64,000 bases of DNA from Bacteroidaceae bacterium (GTDB lineage Bacteria > Bacteroidota > Bacteroidia > Bacteroidales > Bacteroidaceae). A model generated the notes under the pieces. The model did not search any database. It was not told the DNA's origin and saw nothing but the letters and a program-made list of their open reading frames with translations. Numbering within the stretch: position 1 is the first letter of the stretch; each line of letters begins with the position of its first letter. The position numbers and the translations under genes were made by a program. The stretch lies in the NCBI GenBank assembly GCA_017448825.1, contig JAFSKR010000037.1, positions 1 through 64,000 on the forward strand, given 5' to 3'. This document shows positions 1 through 7,504 of this stretch, one piece after another.

Positions 1-2
1 GC

Positions 3-611
3 CACACGGAGTTTGCTTACTTCACCAAGGCTGGCAACTCAGGACGCTGGCGCGGCAGCTTGCAGTACATGAAGCCTGGCGAGGGTTACCTGATGCTTCG
101 CAAGGGTGCTACGAGTGCCTCGTTCGCTTATCCGTACTACGCACTGGAAAGCAACTTCCGCGAGGACTGGTCGGTTAGCACAAATAGCGCGGCTGCACGG
201 GCACGTAGCACGATGAGCGTATCGGCTACCGTCGAGGGCTTCGAGCCTGAGGCAGGCGACCGCTTGGTGGCATACGCGAACGGCGAGGCAGTGGGCGAAG
301 CCATGATGACGTCTGAGGGTGAACTTCAGCCCGCTGGTGGACTCTTCTTCCTCAGCATCGCTGGTGACAGCAAGCAGGCTATCTGGTTCGCCATCGAGCG
401 CGACGGTGAAATTGTTGCTTCTACTGGTGAAATCATGACCTTCAAGACGAATGATATCATCGGCAGTCCCGACGAGCCAACCGCTATTAACTTCGTGCAC
501 ACTGCCTACGAGAACGGCAAGTGGTACACCATCTCTGGTATCCAACTGCCCAAGAAACCAGTGCAGAAGGGGCTGTATATTTACAATAACCAAAAAGTAT
601 TAATCAAGTGA
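3..611 (+). CDS. C-terminal part of a large secreted or surface protein (5' end outside window)
   Basis: The reading frame is open from the first bases of the window, so the gene begins upstream; the first in-frame ATG at 69 is simply internal. About 202 residues remain. They read like tandem beta-sandwich material with alternating polar and aromatic strands. The protein ends with a short basic tail, KGLYIYNNQKVLIK, a pattern common at the C-terminus of secreted Prevotella/Bacteroides proteins of unknown role and loosely reminiscent of type IX sorting tails. No catalytic motif is visible. The next gene starts one base after the stop codon, so the two are probably co-transcribed. The surface location is inference from the tail and the lipoprotein neighbour. 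Confidence 0.6.
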   Translation, partial: HTEFAYFTKAGNSGRWRGSLQYMKPGEGYLMLRKGATSASFAYPYYALESNFREDWSVSTNSAAARARSTMSVSATVEGFEPEAGDRLVAYANGEAVGEAMMTSEGELQPAGGLFFLSIAGDSKQAIWFAIERDGEIVASTGEIMTFKTNDIIGSPDEPTAINFVHTAYENGKWYTISGIQLPKKPVQKGLYIYNNQKVLIK

Positions 612-612
612 T

Positions 613-1380
613 ATGAAGAAGATGTATTTAGCAATCGTTCTGCTGACAAGCCTCGTGTTGGGGGCTTGCAGCAGCGACGATGACAATGATAGCAAGAATG
701 CTGGCTACACAGAGACCTCACTCAGTGAGGCTCCTGTGTGGCAAATAGACTGGAACAACAACCAGGAGCGCCCGGACTGGTCGGAACCAGACGGAAGCAT
801 CTACGAGAACTGGACCATCCTGAAGGTGCAGATAGAGGAGGAACTACAACCCTTTGTCTCCGAAAAGGACATGATGGCACTCTTCATCAACGATGAACTG
901 CGCGGACTGGCAACTCCTGCCGTCATTGTGGGCAGTGACCAGTCGAGCAATACCACGTTTTTGATAAAAGCCTACGGCAACGAGACGGAAACGGAAAGGG
1001 TGAACATCTCGTTGACATACTATAACGAGACGTTGAAGCATATCTTCACACTGTCTGACAGCATCACTTTGGACTCGGATGAGAGTATCGGCATTGACGA
1101 GGACTACATCCCTGAGTTCACATACGGCTCGTCCAAGTATCCTGCCATGAAGACGGTGGGTGTGGAGAACATCTTGACAAAGGTTGGCCTCACACCCACA
1201 GAGGGCAACACGATGGGAGCCTTCGTCGGCGAAGAGTGCCGTGGCACGGTGACGCTCTCAGCGTCTGGTAGCACGACGCTCGTCATCTACGGACGTAACG
1301 ATGGGGAGTCGGTGACGCTGAAGTATTATGATGCGACAACTGGCATCTTGTACACCATCACTGATGCTGTGGAGATCTAA
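613..1380 (+). CDS. Lipoprotein of unknown function
   Basis: The 255-residue product begins MKKMYLAIVLLTSLVLGAC, a clear type II signal peptide with the lipid-modified Cys at residue 19. Cys is followed by SSDDDND, the acidic stretch associated with surface export of Bacteroidetes lipoproteins. The remainder has two similar halves (about 45-150 and 165-255), each ending in a strand-rich segment with a TTTFLIKAYG or TTLVIYGRN-like core, suggesting two Ig-like beta domains. No catalytic residues can be recognised. It follows the upstream surface-protein gene after a single base and is probably made with it. Function unknown; a partner or anchor for the preceding protein is only a guess from position. 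Confidence 0.75.
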   Translation: MKKMYLAIVLLTSLVLGACSSDDDNDSKNAGYTETSLSEAPVWQIDWNNNQERPDWSEPDGSIYENWTILKVQIEEELQPFVSEKDMMALFINDELRGLATPAVIVGSDQSSNTTFLIKAYGNETETERVNISLTYYNETLKHIFTLSDSITLDSDESIGIDEDYIPEFTYGSSKYPAMKTVGVENILTKVGLTPTEGNTMGAFVGEECRGTVTLSASGSTTLVIYGRNDGESVTLKYYDATTGILYTITDAVEI

Positions 1381-1388
1381 CAAAAAAA

Positions 1389-1420
1389 GGGCAGTAGCGG
1401 GTTCGAGTCCCGCTACTGCC
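1389..1420. other. tRNA-minihelix-like perfect hairpin
   Basis: A perfect 12-bp stem (1390-1401 with 1409-1420) closes a 7-base loop, TTCGAGT (1402-1408). Stem and loop match the tRNA acceptor plus T arm: a 7-bp outer helix GGCAGTA/TACTGCC, a 5-bp inner helix GCGGG/CCCGC and a canonical T-loop. No D arm, anticodon arm or encoded CCA is present (ACAAAG follows). Seven A residues precede it, so on the minus strand the hairpin is followed by a T run and could terminate transcription there. It lies between two plus-strand genes. Confidence 0.7.
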
Positions 1421-1458
1421 ACAAAGTAGAAAAAAGGATAAACTAAACAAAAAAACGT

Positions 1459-2724
1459 ATGAAATCAATCACTATGAAAAGTAAGCTCATGATGAGCCTA
1501 TGTGCCATGCTCATCTCTTCCGTAGCTATGGCACAGGTGGAAGTTGAATCGAACAACATCTTTCATCGAGTGAAGAAAATTGCCGAAGCCACGATGGTGC
1601 ATGGCGTAGATACCAACTACATCAAGACACCCGATCTACCTTGGCAAGTCAGCATCAAAAGCCGTGTGTCGCAGACAGACCTGCAGATGCACTCTACGAT
1701 TGACGGAGGCGATTTGTTTGATGGTGGAGGTACGATGCCCCTCATCATGGGAGTGGGCGACATGGCCACCGACCCACGCATCATGACGCGCGTGTCCACC
1801 TCTATGGGTGTGAAAGTGGGCTACAAGGGCCTCAGTGTCAGCTATTCCTTCCCCGTTGGCGGCGACAAGGGACAGAACATCTCTCTCAGAACGGCCGGCA
1901 GGTGGTTCAGCATCAACTTACGTTGGCACAAGTTCAAGGCTAAACAGGCGAGAATACACTATGCTGGTGCGGCAAAATTTAGATGGATTGACGATCCATA
2001 CGCAGAGACAGAAGAGGATTTCTTCACCGATTGGTCAGAGCCTCAGTCATGGGACGCTACAGAAAAGGAACCGTTTGCCTCACCTGTCAAGCTCCAGACG
2101 CTGATCTTCGATGGTTGCTACATCTTCAACCATAAGAAGTTCTCATACGCAGCCGCCTACACCCAAAAGACCTACCAGGTGCGCTCTGCCGGCTCACCTA
2201 TCGCTGGACTGATGGCTTACTATGCTGACTTCAAGTATAACGATCCTCGCAATGCTGACCTCATCTATGAGATGAACGGCATAGGACGTTTGCGTCAGTA
2301 TCAGGTGAGTGTGGGTGCTGGTTACGCCTACAACTTCGTGCCTTTCAAGGGTATGCTTATCAGCGGTATGTTCATGCCGATGATGACCGTTGTGAATCGC
2401 ACCAAGACCAACACTTATACAAGCAATTTCAAAGAGTTGGCCCATTCACACCTCACGGACTATGCCCTTGCCTTGTTGGAAGACGAAAATGCGGAGTTTC
2501 CAGAAGTATCACCAGACGGGTATCAGATTGAGAGCACAGGCTCGCACTCACGCAACAACCGCCTCGCCCTCAACTTCACCGCTCGCCTGTCCCTCACCTA
2601 TAACTGGGACCGTTATTTCATCAACGCCAATGGACAGTTCAACAACTTCAACTACAAGCACGATGCCATGCATGGCCATCTGAACGACTGGTTCATCAAC
2701 GCATCGGTAGGTGTGAGATTGTAA
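1459..2724 (+). CDS. DUF4421 family outer-membrane beta-barrel protein
   Basis: The 421-residue product has a signal peptide ending in AMAQ, from either M1 (MKSIT) or M6 (MKSKLMMSLC); the second start gives a more typical n-region. Mature sequence contains the DUF4421 hallmarks: a VDTNYI segment about 50 residues in, followed by GYKGLSVSYSFPVGG-type strands, then alternating aromatic/polar strands typical of a transmembrane barrel, ending NASVGVRL. The family is widespread in Bacteroidetes and of unknown function. It stands alone: the tRNA-like hairpin lies upstream and a strong terminator follows. Barrel assignment rests on strand pattern and family recognition. Confidence 0.8.
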   Translation: MKSITMKSKLMMSLCAMLISSVAMAQVEVESNNIFHRVKKIAEATMVHGVDTNYIKTPDLPWQVSIKSRVSQTDLQMHSTIDGGDLFDGGGTMPLIMGVGDMATDPRIMTRVSTSMGVKVGYKGLSVSYSFPVGGDKGQNISLRTAGRWFSINLRWHKFKAKQARIHYAGAAKFRWIDDPYAETEEDFFTDWSEPQSWDATEKEPFASPVKLQTLIFDGCYIFNHKKFSYAAAYTQKTYQVRSAGSPIAGLMAYYADFKYNDPRNADLIYEMNGIGRLRQYQVSVGAGYAYNFVPFKGMLISGMFMPMMTVVNRTKTNTYTSNFKELAHSHLTDYALALLEDENAEFPEVSPDGYQIESTGSHSRNNRLALNFTARLSLTYNWDRYFINANGQFNNFNYKHDAMHGHLNDWFINASVGVRL

Positions 2725-2740
2725 TTCGAAACAAGCGCAT

Positions 2741-2791
2741 AAAACAGGGGAGACTCTTATCTATGGTATAGGTGAGAGTCTCCCCTGTTTT
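2741..2791 (+). terminator. Rho-independent terminator after the DUF4421 gene
   Basis: Seventeen-base arms (2741-2757 and 2775-2791) are exactly complementary around a 17-base loop. The right arm ends in TGTTTT, giving the U tract; the matching A run on the left makes it usable from both strands. It lies 17 bases after the stop codon. Confidence 0.85.
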
Positions 2792-2793
2792 GC

Positions 2794-2902
2794 AAAAAGT
2801 ATCGTCGATAACTTCGTTAACTTCGATAACTTCGAGCGTCATCGCGAAGCGCTTTGCTCGCAAAGAACCGATAACTTCGGACAAAGCACTCACTTCGGAA
2901 AG
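2794..2902. repeat. Dispersed AACTTCG-rich intergenic repeat, copy 1
   Basis: The stretch is made of head-to-tail versions of a roughly 9-10 base unit (TAACTTCGT, TAACTTCGA), followed by a GCGAAGCGCTTTGC palindrome and an ACCGATAACTTC segment. Related copies lie at 13230-13345 and 20735-20935. The TCGTCGATAACTTCGTTAAC block is identical in copies 1 and 3; the segment with GAACCGATAACTTC is shared with copy 2. It sits between the DUF4421 terminator and the pyrE promoter. Confidence 0.75.
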
Positions 2903-2944
2903 TTAATTAGTTTTAATTCTTAATTAGTTTTGGTTCTTTTTTTA

Positions 2945-2972
2945 CATTTGACCTGAAACAGATGGTCAAATG
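2945..2972. promoter_or_regulatory. Inverted repeat upstream of pyrE, candidate operator
   Basis: CATTTGACC at 2945-2953 and GGTCAAATG at 2964-2972 form an exact 9-bp inverted repeat with a 10-base spacer. It ends 12 bases before the pyrE -7 box and covers the region where a -33 element would lie, the usual place for a dimeric repressor or activator site. The regulator is unknown. Confidence 0.5.
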
Positions 2973-2984
2973 GAAAATTATCCT

Positions 2985-2992
2985 TACCTTTG
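2985..2992 (+). promoter_or_regulatory. -7 box of the pyrE promoter
   Basis: TACCTTTG matches the Bacteroidetes primary sigma -7 consensus TAnnTTTG and lies 31 bases before the pyrE ATG. No good TTTG element is found 19-21 bases upstream, fitting a promoter that needs an activator at the adjacent inverted repeat. Confidence 0.7.
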
Positions 2993-3023
2993 CACACTAA
3001 GTTCGAACTAAACAACGATTCGT

Positions 3024-3656
3024 ATGAAGACATTAGAGAAGATTTTTGCAGCAAAACTGCTGAACATCAAGGCTATCAAGTTACAGCCTGAGAATCCGTT
3101 CACTTGGGCGAGCGGATGGAAGTCGCCATTTTATTGTGACAACCGCAAGACTTTGAGTTATCCCGATTTGCGCAACTTTGTGAAACTGGAGATTTGCCGC
3201 ATCATCGAGGAGAACTTCAGCGAAGTGGATGCCATCGCAGGTGTGGCGACAGGTGCCATTCCACAGGGTGCATTGGTGGCTGATGCACTGCACAAACCGT
3301 TTGTGTATGTACGCAGCAAACCCAAGGATCATGGACTGGAGAACCTCATCGAGGGCGAGTTGAAGCCAAACATGAAGGTGGTGGTGATAGAAGACCTCAT
3401 CTCCACGGGTGGCTCGTCGCTGAAGGCTGTGGATGCCATCCGCAACAACGGATGCGAGGTGATTGGCATGGTGGCAAGTTACACGTATGGCTTCGACGTG
3501 GCAAAGAAGGCTTTCGACGAGGCGAAGGTGAAGCTCATCACGCTGACCAACTACGAGGCAGTGCTGGATGTGGCCCTGAAGACTGGCTACATTACGGAGA
3601 ATCAGATTCCCGTATTGAATGAGTGGAGAAAGAACCCCAGTGAGTGGCAGAAATGA
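3024..3656 (+). CDS. pyrE: Orotate phosphoribosyltransferase
   Basis: This enzyme joins orotate to PRPP to give orotidine 5'-phosphate in de novo pyrimidine synthesis in the cytoplasm. The 210-residue length is normal. The PRPP-binding signature VVVIEDLISTGGSS lies at about residues 119-132, and the substrate loop KPKDHGLENLIEG at about 99-111. The start is placed at the first ATG, 31 bases after the -7 box. An SRPBCC-family gene and argH follow on the same strand, so the unit mixes nucleotide and arginine biosynthesis, both of which draw on carbamoyl phosphate. The inverted repeat upstream suggests regulation at the promoter. Confidence 0.95.
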   Translation: MKTLEKIFAAKLLNIKAIKLQPENPFTWASGWKSPFYCDNRKTLSYPDLRNFVKLEICRIIEENFSEVDAIAGVATGAIPQGALVADALHKPFVYVRSKPKDHGLENLIEGELKPNMKVVVIEDLISTGGSSLKAVDAIRNNGCEVIGMVASYTYGFDVAKKAFDEAKVKLITLTNYEAVLDVALKTGYITENQIPVLNEWRKNPSEWQK

Positions 3657-3678
3657 AAAGGGAAAAAACATAGTTTTT

Positions 3679-4143
3679 ATGGCAAAATACGAAAGTCAGA
3701 TAAAGCAGGTTCCTTTTACCCAAAGTACGGTGTATGCCAAAATCTCTGATTTAACGAACCTTGCAGTCATTAAAGAACGGTTCGACGACCCGAGCGTGCA
3801 GGCAAAGATACCAGCCGATAAGGTGGAGGAGATTCGAAAAGCAGTGAATCAGATGGAGTTCACCACCGATACCGTGTCAGCCCCTGCTGGCCCTATCGGT
3901 GGAAATATCTCTGTGCAAATTGTGGACAGAGAACCTGAGAAGTGCGTGAAGTTCGCTTCGACCCAATCACCCGTGAGCTTCAAATTGTGGGTTCAGGTGC
4001 TTCCCATCAGCGACACATCCTGCAAGATGAAGGTGACGATTGATGCAGACCTCAACTTCTTCATGAAACAAGTGCTGGACAAGCCGCTGAGTCAAGGAGT
4101 GAACAAGTTCGCCGACATACTGGCGATGATACCGTATGAATAA
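3679..4143 (+). CDS. SRPBCC (START-like) family protein
   Basis: The 154-residue product starts MAKYESQIKQVPFTQSTVYAKISDL. This start is preferred to the in-frame ATG at 3619, which would overlap the end of pyrE by 13 codons. The pattern is the helix-grip fold: an N-terminal strand-helix pair, a curved sheet with the FKLWVQVLPI strand, and a long C-terminal helix (LSQGVNKFADILAMIPYE) covering a hydrophobic pocket. Bacteroidetes carry many such small proteins; ligands are unknown. It lies 22 bases after pyrE and is likely co-transcribed. There is no signal peptide, so it should be cytoplasmic. Confidence 0.75.
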   Translation: MAKYESQIKQVPFTQSTVYAKISDLTNLAVIKERFDDPSVQAKIPADKVEEIRKAVNQMEFTTDTVSAPAGPIGGNISVQIVDREPEKCVKFASTQSPVSFKLWVQVLPISDTSCKMKVTIDADLNFFMKQVLDKPLSQGVNKFADILAMIPYE

Positions 4144-4153
4144 GGGAAAAACT

Positions 4154-4241
4154 AAAAATGAAAAGTGAAAAATTTGCTGCCGCACTTGTACGTTACCAGG
4201 TAGCAACTCTTGCGGTAGCAAATTTTTCACTTTTCATTTTT
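4154..4241. repeat. Dispersed hairpin repeat (31-bp arms), copy 1
   Basis: Arms 4154-4184 and 4211-4241 are complementary over 31 positions with one G:U-type mismatch. Each arm joins an A-rich half (AAAAATGAAAAGTGAAAAA) to a TTTGCTGCCGCA or TTTGCTACCGCA core. The 26-base loop shares spaced bases with the loop of the copy at 18765-18835. It lies just upstream of argH and would form a very stable hairpin in the transcript between the SRPBCC gene and argH; it is not followed by a clean T run. Confidence 0.8.
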
Positions 4242-4255
4242 CACTTATCACTTTT

Positions 4256-5590
4256 ATGGAAAAGCTTTGGACAAAGAACGTCGCAATGACGGAAGAGATA
4301 GAGAAGTTCACCGTGGGCAGAGACCGCGAGATGGACTTGTATCTGGCGAAGTATGATGTGCTTGGCTCGATGGCACACATCACGATGCTGGAGTCGATTG
4401 ACCTGCTGACAGCAGATGAGCTGAAGGTGCTTCTGAAAGCGTTGAAAGCCATCTACGAACAGGCAGAAAAAGGCGAGTTTGTGATTGAGGAGGGTGTGGA
4501 AGATGTACACTCACAAGTGGAAATGCTGCTCACTCGCCAACTCGGCGACATCGGCAAGAAGATACACTCAGGCAGAAGCCGAAACGACCAAGTGCTGGTC
4601 GATTTGAAACTCTTCATCCGCGACCAAATCAAGGAGATAGCAGGACTGGTGAAGAACCTGTTCGACGAACTCATCACGCAGTCGGAACGTTACAAGAACG
4701 TGCTGATGCCCGGTTACACGCACTTGCAGGTGGCGATGCCCAGCTCGTTCGGCTTGTGGTTCGGAGCCTACGCTGAAGGACTTGTCGATGATATGCAGTA
4801 TCTGCAAGCCGCATGGAAGATAACGAATCGCAATCCACTCGGTTCGGCTGCTGGCTATGGCAGTTCGTTCCCGTTGAACCGTCAGATGACCACCGACCTG
4901 TTGGGCTTCGACTCGATGGACTACAACGTGGTGTATGCCCAGATGGGACGCGGCAAGACCGAAAGGAACGTGGCGTTCTCGATGGCAAGCATTGCCGGCA
5001 CGCTGGCAAAACTCGCCTTCGATGCGTGTATGTTCAACTCGCAGAACTTCAGCTTCGTGAAACTCCCTGCCGACTGCACCACAGGTTCCAGCATCATGCC
5101 CCACAAGAAGAACCCCGACGTGTTCGAACTGACCCGTGCCAAGTGCAACAAGCTCCAGTCGCTGCCCACCACCGTCACGCTCATCATGAACAACCTGCCC
5201 GTGGGCTACTTCCGCGACCTGCAAATCATCAAGGAAGTGTTCCTCCCTGCCTTCGACGAGCTGAAAGACTGCCTCCAGATGACGGCATACATTATCAATA
5301 AAATGGAAGTGAACGAGCACATCCTCGACAACCCCATCTACGACCCCATATTCTCCGTCGAAGAGGTGAACCGCCTCGCACGTGAAGGCATGCCCTTCCG
5401 CGACGCCTACAAGAAAGTGGGACTCGACATCGAGGCTGGCAACTTCACCCCCAACAAGAACATCCACCACACCCACGAAGGCTCCATCGGCAACCTCTGC
5501 AACGACAAGATTCAAGCCCTCATGGACGAAGTGGTGAGTGGCTTCAAGTTCGAGAAGATGGAAGAGGCGGTGAAGAAACTATTAAGCTAA
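4256..5590 (+). CDS. argH: Argininosuccinate lyase
   Basis: It cleaves argininosuccinate to arginine and fumarate, the last step of arginine synthesis. The 444-residue length fits the family. The fumarase/aspartase superfamily signature GSSIMPHKKNPD is at about residues 278-289, the first conserved block GRSRNDQV at about 105-112, and the TH pair (GYTHLQVAMPSSFG) at about 155. The start is the first ATG after the hairpin repeat, 14 bases beyond its right arm. Gene order after pyrE and the SRPBCC gene suggests read-through transcription past the hairpin. No argG or argF lies in the window. Confidence 0.95.
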   Translation: MEKLWTKNVAMTEEIEKFTVGRDREMDLYLAKYDVLGSMAHITMLESIDLLTADELKVLLKALKAIYEQAEKGEFVIEEGVEDVHSQVEMLLTRQLGDIGKKIHSGRSRNDQVLVDLKLFIRDQIKEIAGLVKNLFDELITQSERYKNVLMPGYTHLQVAMPSSFGLWFGAYAEGLVDDMQYLQAAWKITNRNPLGSAAGYGSSFPLNRQMTTDLLGFDSMDYNVVYAQMGRGKTERNVAFSMASIAGTLAKLAFDACMFNSQNFSFVKLPADCTTGSSIMPHKKNPDVFELTRAKCNKLQSLPTTVTLIMNNLPVGYFRDLQIIKEVFLPAFDELKDCLQMTAYIINKMEVNEHILDNPIYDPIFSVEEVNRLAREGMPFRDAYKKVGLDIEAGNFTPNKNIHHTHEGSIGNLCNDKIQALMDEVVSGFKFEKMEEAVKKLLS

Positions 5591-5600
5591 AAGAATTATC

Positions 5601-5918
5601 ATGAACAACGCAGATTTCTGGGCATCTGTCCGTACCATCATTGACGAGGGCTTTACGCCTGAAGGTCTGCAAAAACTGGATACTTATGCAGAACAATTTA
5701 TCAGCGGAAGGCTTGTATATCAACGATTTTCACCGCGAGAACAGCATGGCTGCGCAGCGGGCGGTGAAGCAAATGTCATTGCATCCCTACTCGCGGGAGC
5801 AGAAGATAGAACAAATTCAGATGTTGCGGAAACTCTCAGCGAATTCCAAAGAGAGCGCCAATGCGGAGCGAAGCAGGAAGCTATCATAGAACAATGGGCC
5901 GAGACTATTGGTTGTTAA
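5601..5918 (+). CDS. Small protein of unknown function
   Basis: The 105-residue product starts 10 bases after argH and ends 25 bases before the aldo/keto reductase gene, so it sits inside the operon. The sequence is hydrophilic, with no signal peptide or membrane segment. It begins MNNADFWASVRTIIDEGFTPEGL and ends EQWAETIGC. Similar 100-130 residue proteins are familiar from Bacteroidales but have no assigned function. The +1 frame is also open over 5641-5889 and reads plausibly as protein, which raises the possibility of a frameshift; the first frame is preferred because it is longer and has its own start and stop. Confidence 0.55.
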   Translation: MNNADFWASVRTIIDEGFTPEGLQKLDTYAEQFISGRLVYQRFSPREQHGCAAGGEANVIASLLAGAEDRTNSDVAETLSEFQRERQCGAKQEAIIEQWAETIGC

Positions 5919-5943
5919 ATACAAATGTAAAATTTGATTCTTT

Positions 5944-6915
5944 ATGATTTACAAATATAGCGGACATTCGGGGGTGCAACTCCCTGTGCTGAGCCTCGGC
6001 TTGTGGCACAATTTCGGCAGTGTGGACGACTTCTCGGTCGCCACACAAATGGTGGTGAGGGCGTTCGAGGCGGGCATCTGCCACTTCGACTTGGCCAACA
6101 ACTATGGCCCCGAGCCAGGGTCGGCAGAAACTAATTTCGGACGCATTCTGAAGGAGCAGTTGGCGAACCATCGTGATGAAATGTTTATCTCGTCGAAGGC
6201 TGGACACGATATGTGGCCAGGCGTGTATGGCGGCAACAGCAGTCGTAAGAATCTCATCGCCTCATGCGACCAAAGTTTGAAACGGACAGGTTTGGAGTAT
6301 TTCGACATCTTCTACAGCCATCGTTATGACGGTGTGACTCCCATCGAAGAGACCATGCAGGCTCTCATCGACTTGGTGCGTCAAGGCAAGGCACTCTATG
6401 TGGGCATCTCCAAGTACCCACCCGAATTGCAGCAGCGGTGCTACGACATTTTGAAGGAAGCACACGTTCCCTGTCTGCTCTCACAGTACCGTTGCTCCAT
6501 GTTCGACCCGAAAGCCAAGATGGGCAACTTCCAAATAGCCACAGACAATGGCAGTGGCATCATCTGTTTCTCGCCACTGGCACAAGGACTGCTGACAGGC
6601 AAGTACAACAACGGCATCCCCGAGGGGAGCCGTGCCGCTCGCAGCACGGGGTTCTTGCAACAAAGCCAAGTGACCCCCGAACGGGTGGAAGCAGTGAAGA
6701 AACTGGCTGTCATTGCCGAGAAGCGCGGTCAGAGCATCGCACAGATGGCATTAGCATGGGTGCTGGCCGACGAGCGTGTGACGAGCTGCATCATCGGCAC
6801 CTCTTCTGTGGCACAACTGGAAAACAACCTTGCCACACTGGACAACCTCACATTCAACAACGAAGAATTGCAACACATCAACGCCATCATCTCCAATCCC
6901 ACCCTCTGGTTCTGA
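5944..6915 (+). CDS. Aldo/keto reductase, YghZ (L-glyceraldehyde 3-phosphate reductase) type
   Basis: The 323-residue protein is a (beta/alpha)8-barrel NADPH-dependent oxidoreductase. The AKR catalytic tetrad can be followed: Asp and Tyr in FDLANNYG (about residues 49-56), Lys in ISSKAGHDMW (about 84) and His in FYSHRYDG (about 124). The insert MWPGVYGGNSSRKNL after the Lys is typical of the YghZ/AKR14 branch, whose E. coli member reduces L-glyceraldehyde 3-phosphate and methylglyoxal-like aldehydes. A C-terminal IGTSSVAQLENNL cofactor-phosphate loop is present. It is cytoplasmic, with no signal peptide. The physiological substrate here is not shown by the sequence. Confidence 0.88.
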   Translation: MIYKYSGHSGVQLPVLSLGLWHNFGSVDDFSVATQMVVRAFEAGICHFDLANNYGPEPGSAETNFGRILKEQLANHRDEMFISSKAGHDMWPGVYGGNSSRKNLIASCDQSLKRTGLEYFDIFYSHRYDGVTPIEETMQALIDLVRQGKALYVGISKYPPELQQRCYDILKEAHVPCLLSQYRCSMFDPKAKMGNFQIATDNGSGIICFSPLAQGLLTGKYNNGIPEGSRAARSTGFLQQSQVTPERVEAVKKLAVIAEKRGQSIAQMALAWVLADERVTSCIIGTSSVAQLENNLATLDNLTFNNEELQHINAIISNPTLWF

Positions 6916-6919
6916 CCCC

Positions 6920-7456
6920 ATGAAAAAGTTGACCATCTTATTCCTTCTCCTTCTGAGCTTTGTCTCCTGTTCCGACGACGACAGCACTTCCACCTACTCC
7001 CGTCGCGAATATGTCTATTGCTACTTCTCTGTCCTACAATATGCCGAACTCTTCAACGTGATGGGCAACCCGGGGCAGTATGCCAGCATCCGCAAACACG
7101 TCGTGGGCGGTGCCACCAAAATCACCATCACCAGCACGGGCAGCTCCACTGATTATACCCTCGATGCCCTCAGCAAGGAATTCGGATTCGGACTCGGAGG
7201 ACTTATTGTTGGCACCAACCACTATGGAGAGACACTCTGCTACGACCTCTCCTGCCCCATCTGTGACCGTGCCGACCGCCGACTCTCCCTTACCGACAAC
7301 GGTTATGCCCGATGTGCCAAGTGCGGAGTCACCTTCGACATGAACAACTACGGCGTTATCTACGAGAGCCCTTCCGATGCCGACCTCATCAACCCGCGAG
7401 GACTCTATCGCTACCGCATCCGCTTTGACGGAACCACGCTCAATGCCTACAATTAA
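6920..7456 (+). CDS. Lipoprotein with CxxC...CxxC (Rieske-like or zinc-ribbon-like) motif
   Basis: The start chosen is the ATG at 6920, giving MKKLTILFLLLLSFVSC with the lipobox Cys at residue 17; a longer in-frame start at 6830 lies within the previous gene. The 178-residue product has CPIC and CAKC pairs about 20 residues apart in its C-terminal third. The layout resembles a Rieske-type domain (GLIVG, then LSCPIC, then ARCAKCGVTFD), but the His ligands of a [2Fe-2S] Rieske centre are missing, so zinc binding or a degenerate fold is more likely. It follows the reductase gene after 4 bases. Exposure on the cell envelope is inferred from the signal. Confidence 0.7.
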   Translation: MKKLTILFLLLLSFVSCSDDDSTSTYSRREYVYCYFSVLQYAELFNVMGNPGQYASIRKHVVGGATKITITSTGSSTDYTLDALSKEFGFGLGGLIVGTNHYGETLCYDLSCPICDRADRRLSLTDNGYARCAKCGVTFDMNNYGVIYESPSDADLINPRGLYRYRIRFDGTTLNAYN

Positions 7457-7504
7457 GAGTTAGGAGTTAAGCAAAGCACCTGCTCAATGGCTCAACATTT
7501 TAAT

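Noticed and set aside
2805..2835. loxP-like recombination site (ATAACTTCGTTA)
   Set aside because: The resemblance to the loxP arm is limited to the ATAACTTCG part; the sequence is a tandem of 9-10 base subunits without the inverted 13-bp arms and 8-bp spacer, and no recombinase gene is present.
4154..4241. Integron attC site
   Set aside because: The hairpin has long arms but lacks the paired GTTRRRY/RYYYAAC core sites, and there is no integrase or cassette array.
4568..5515. 315-residue minus-strand frame opposite argH
   Set aside because: It mirrors the argH coding sequence and has no start context; argH is unambiguous.
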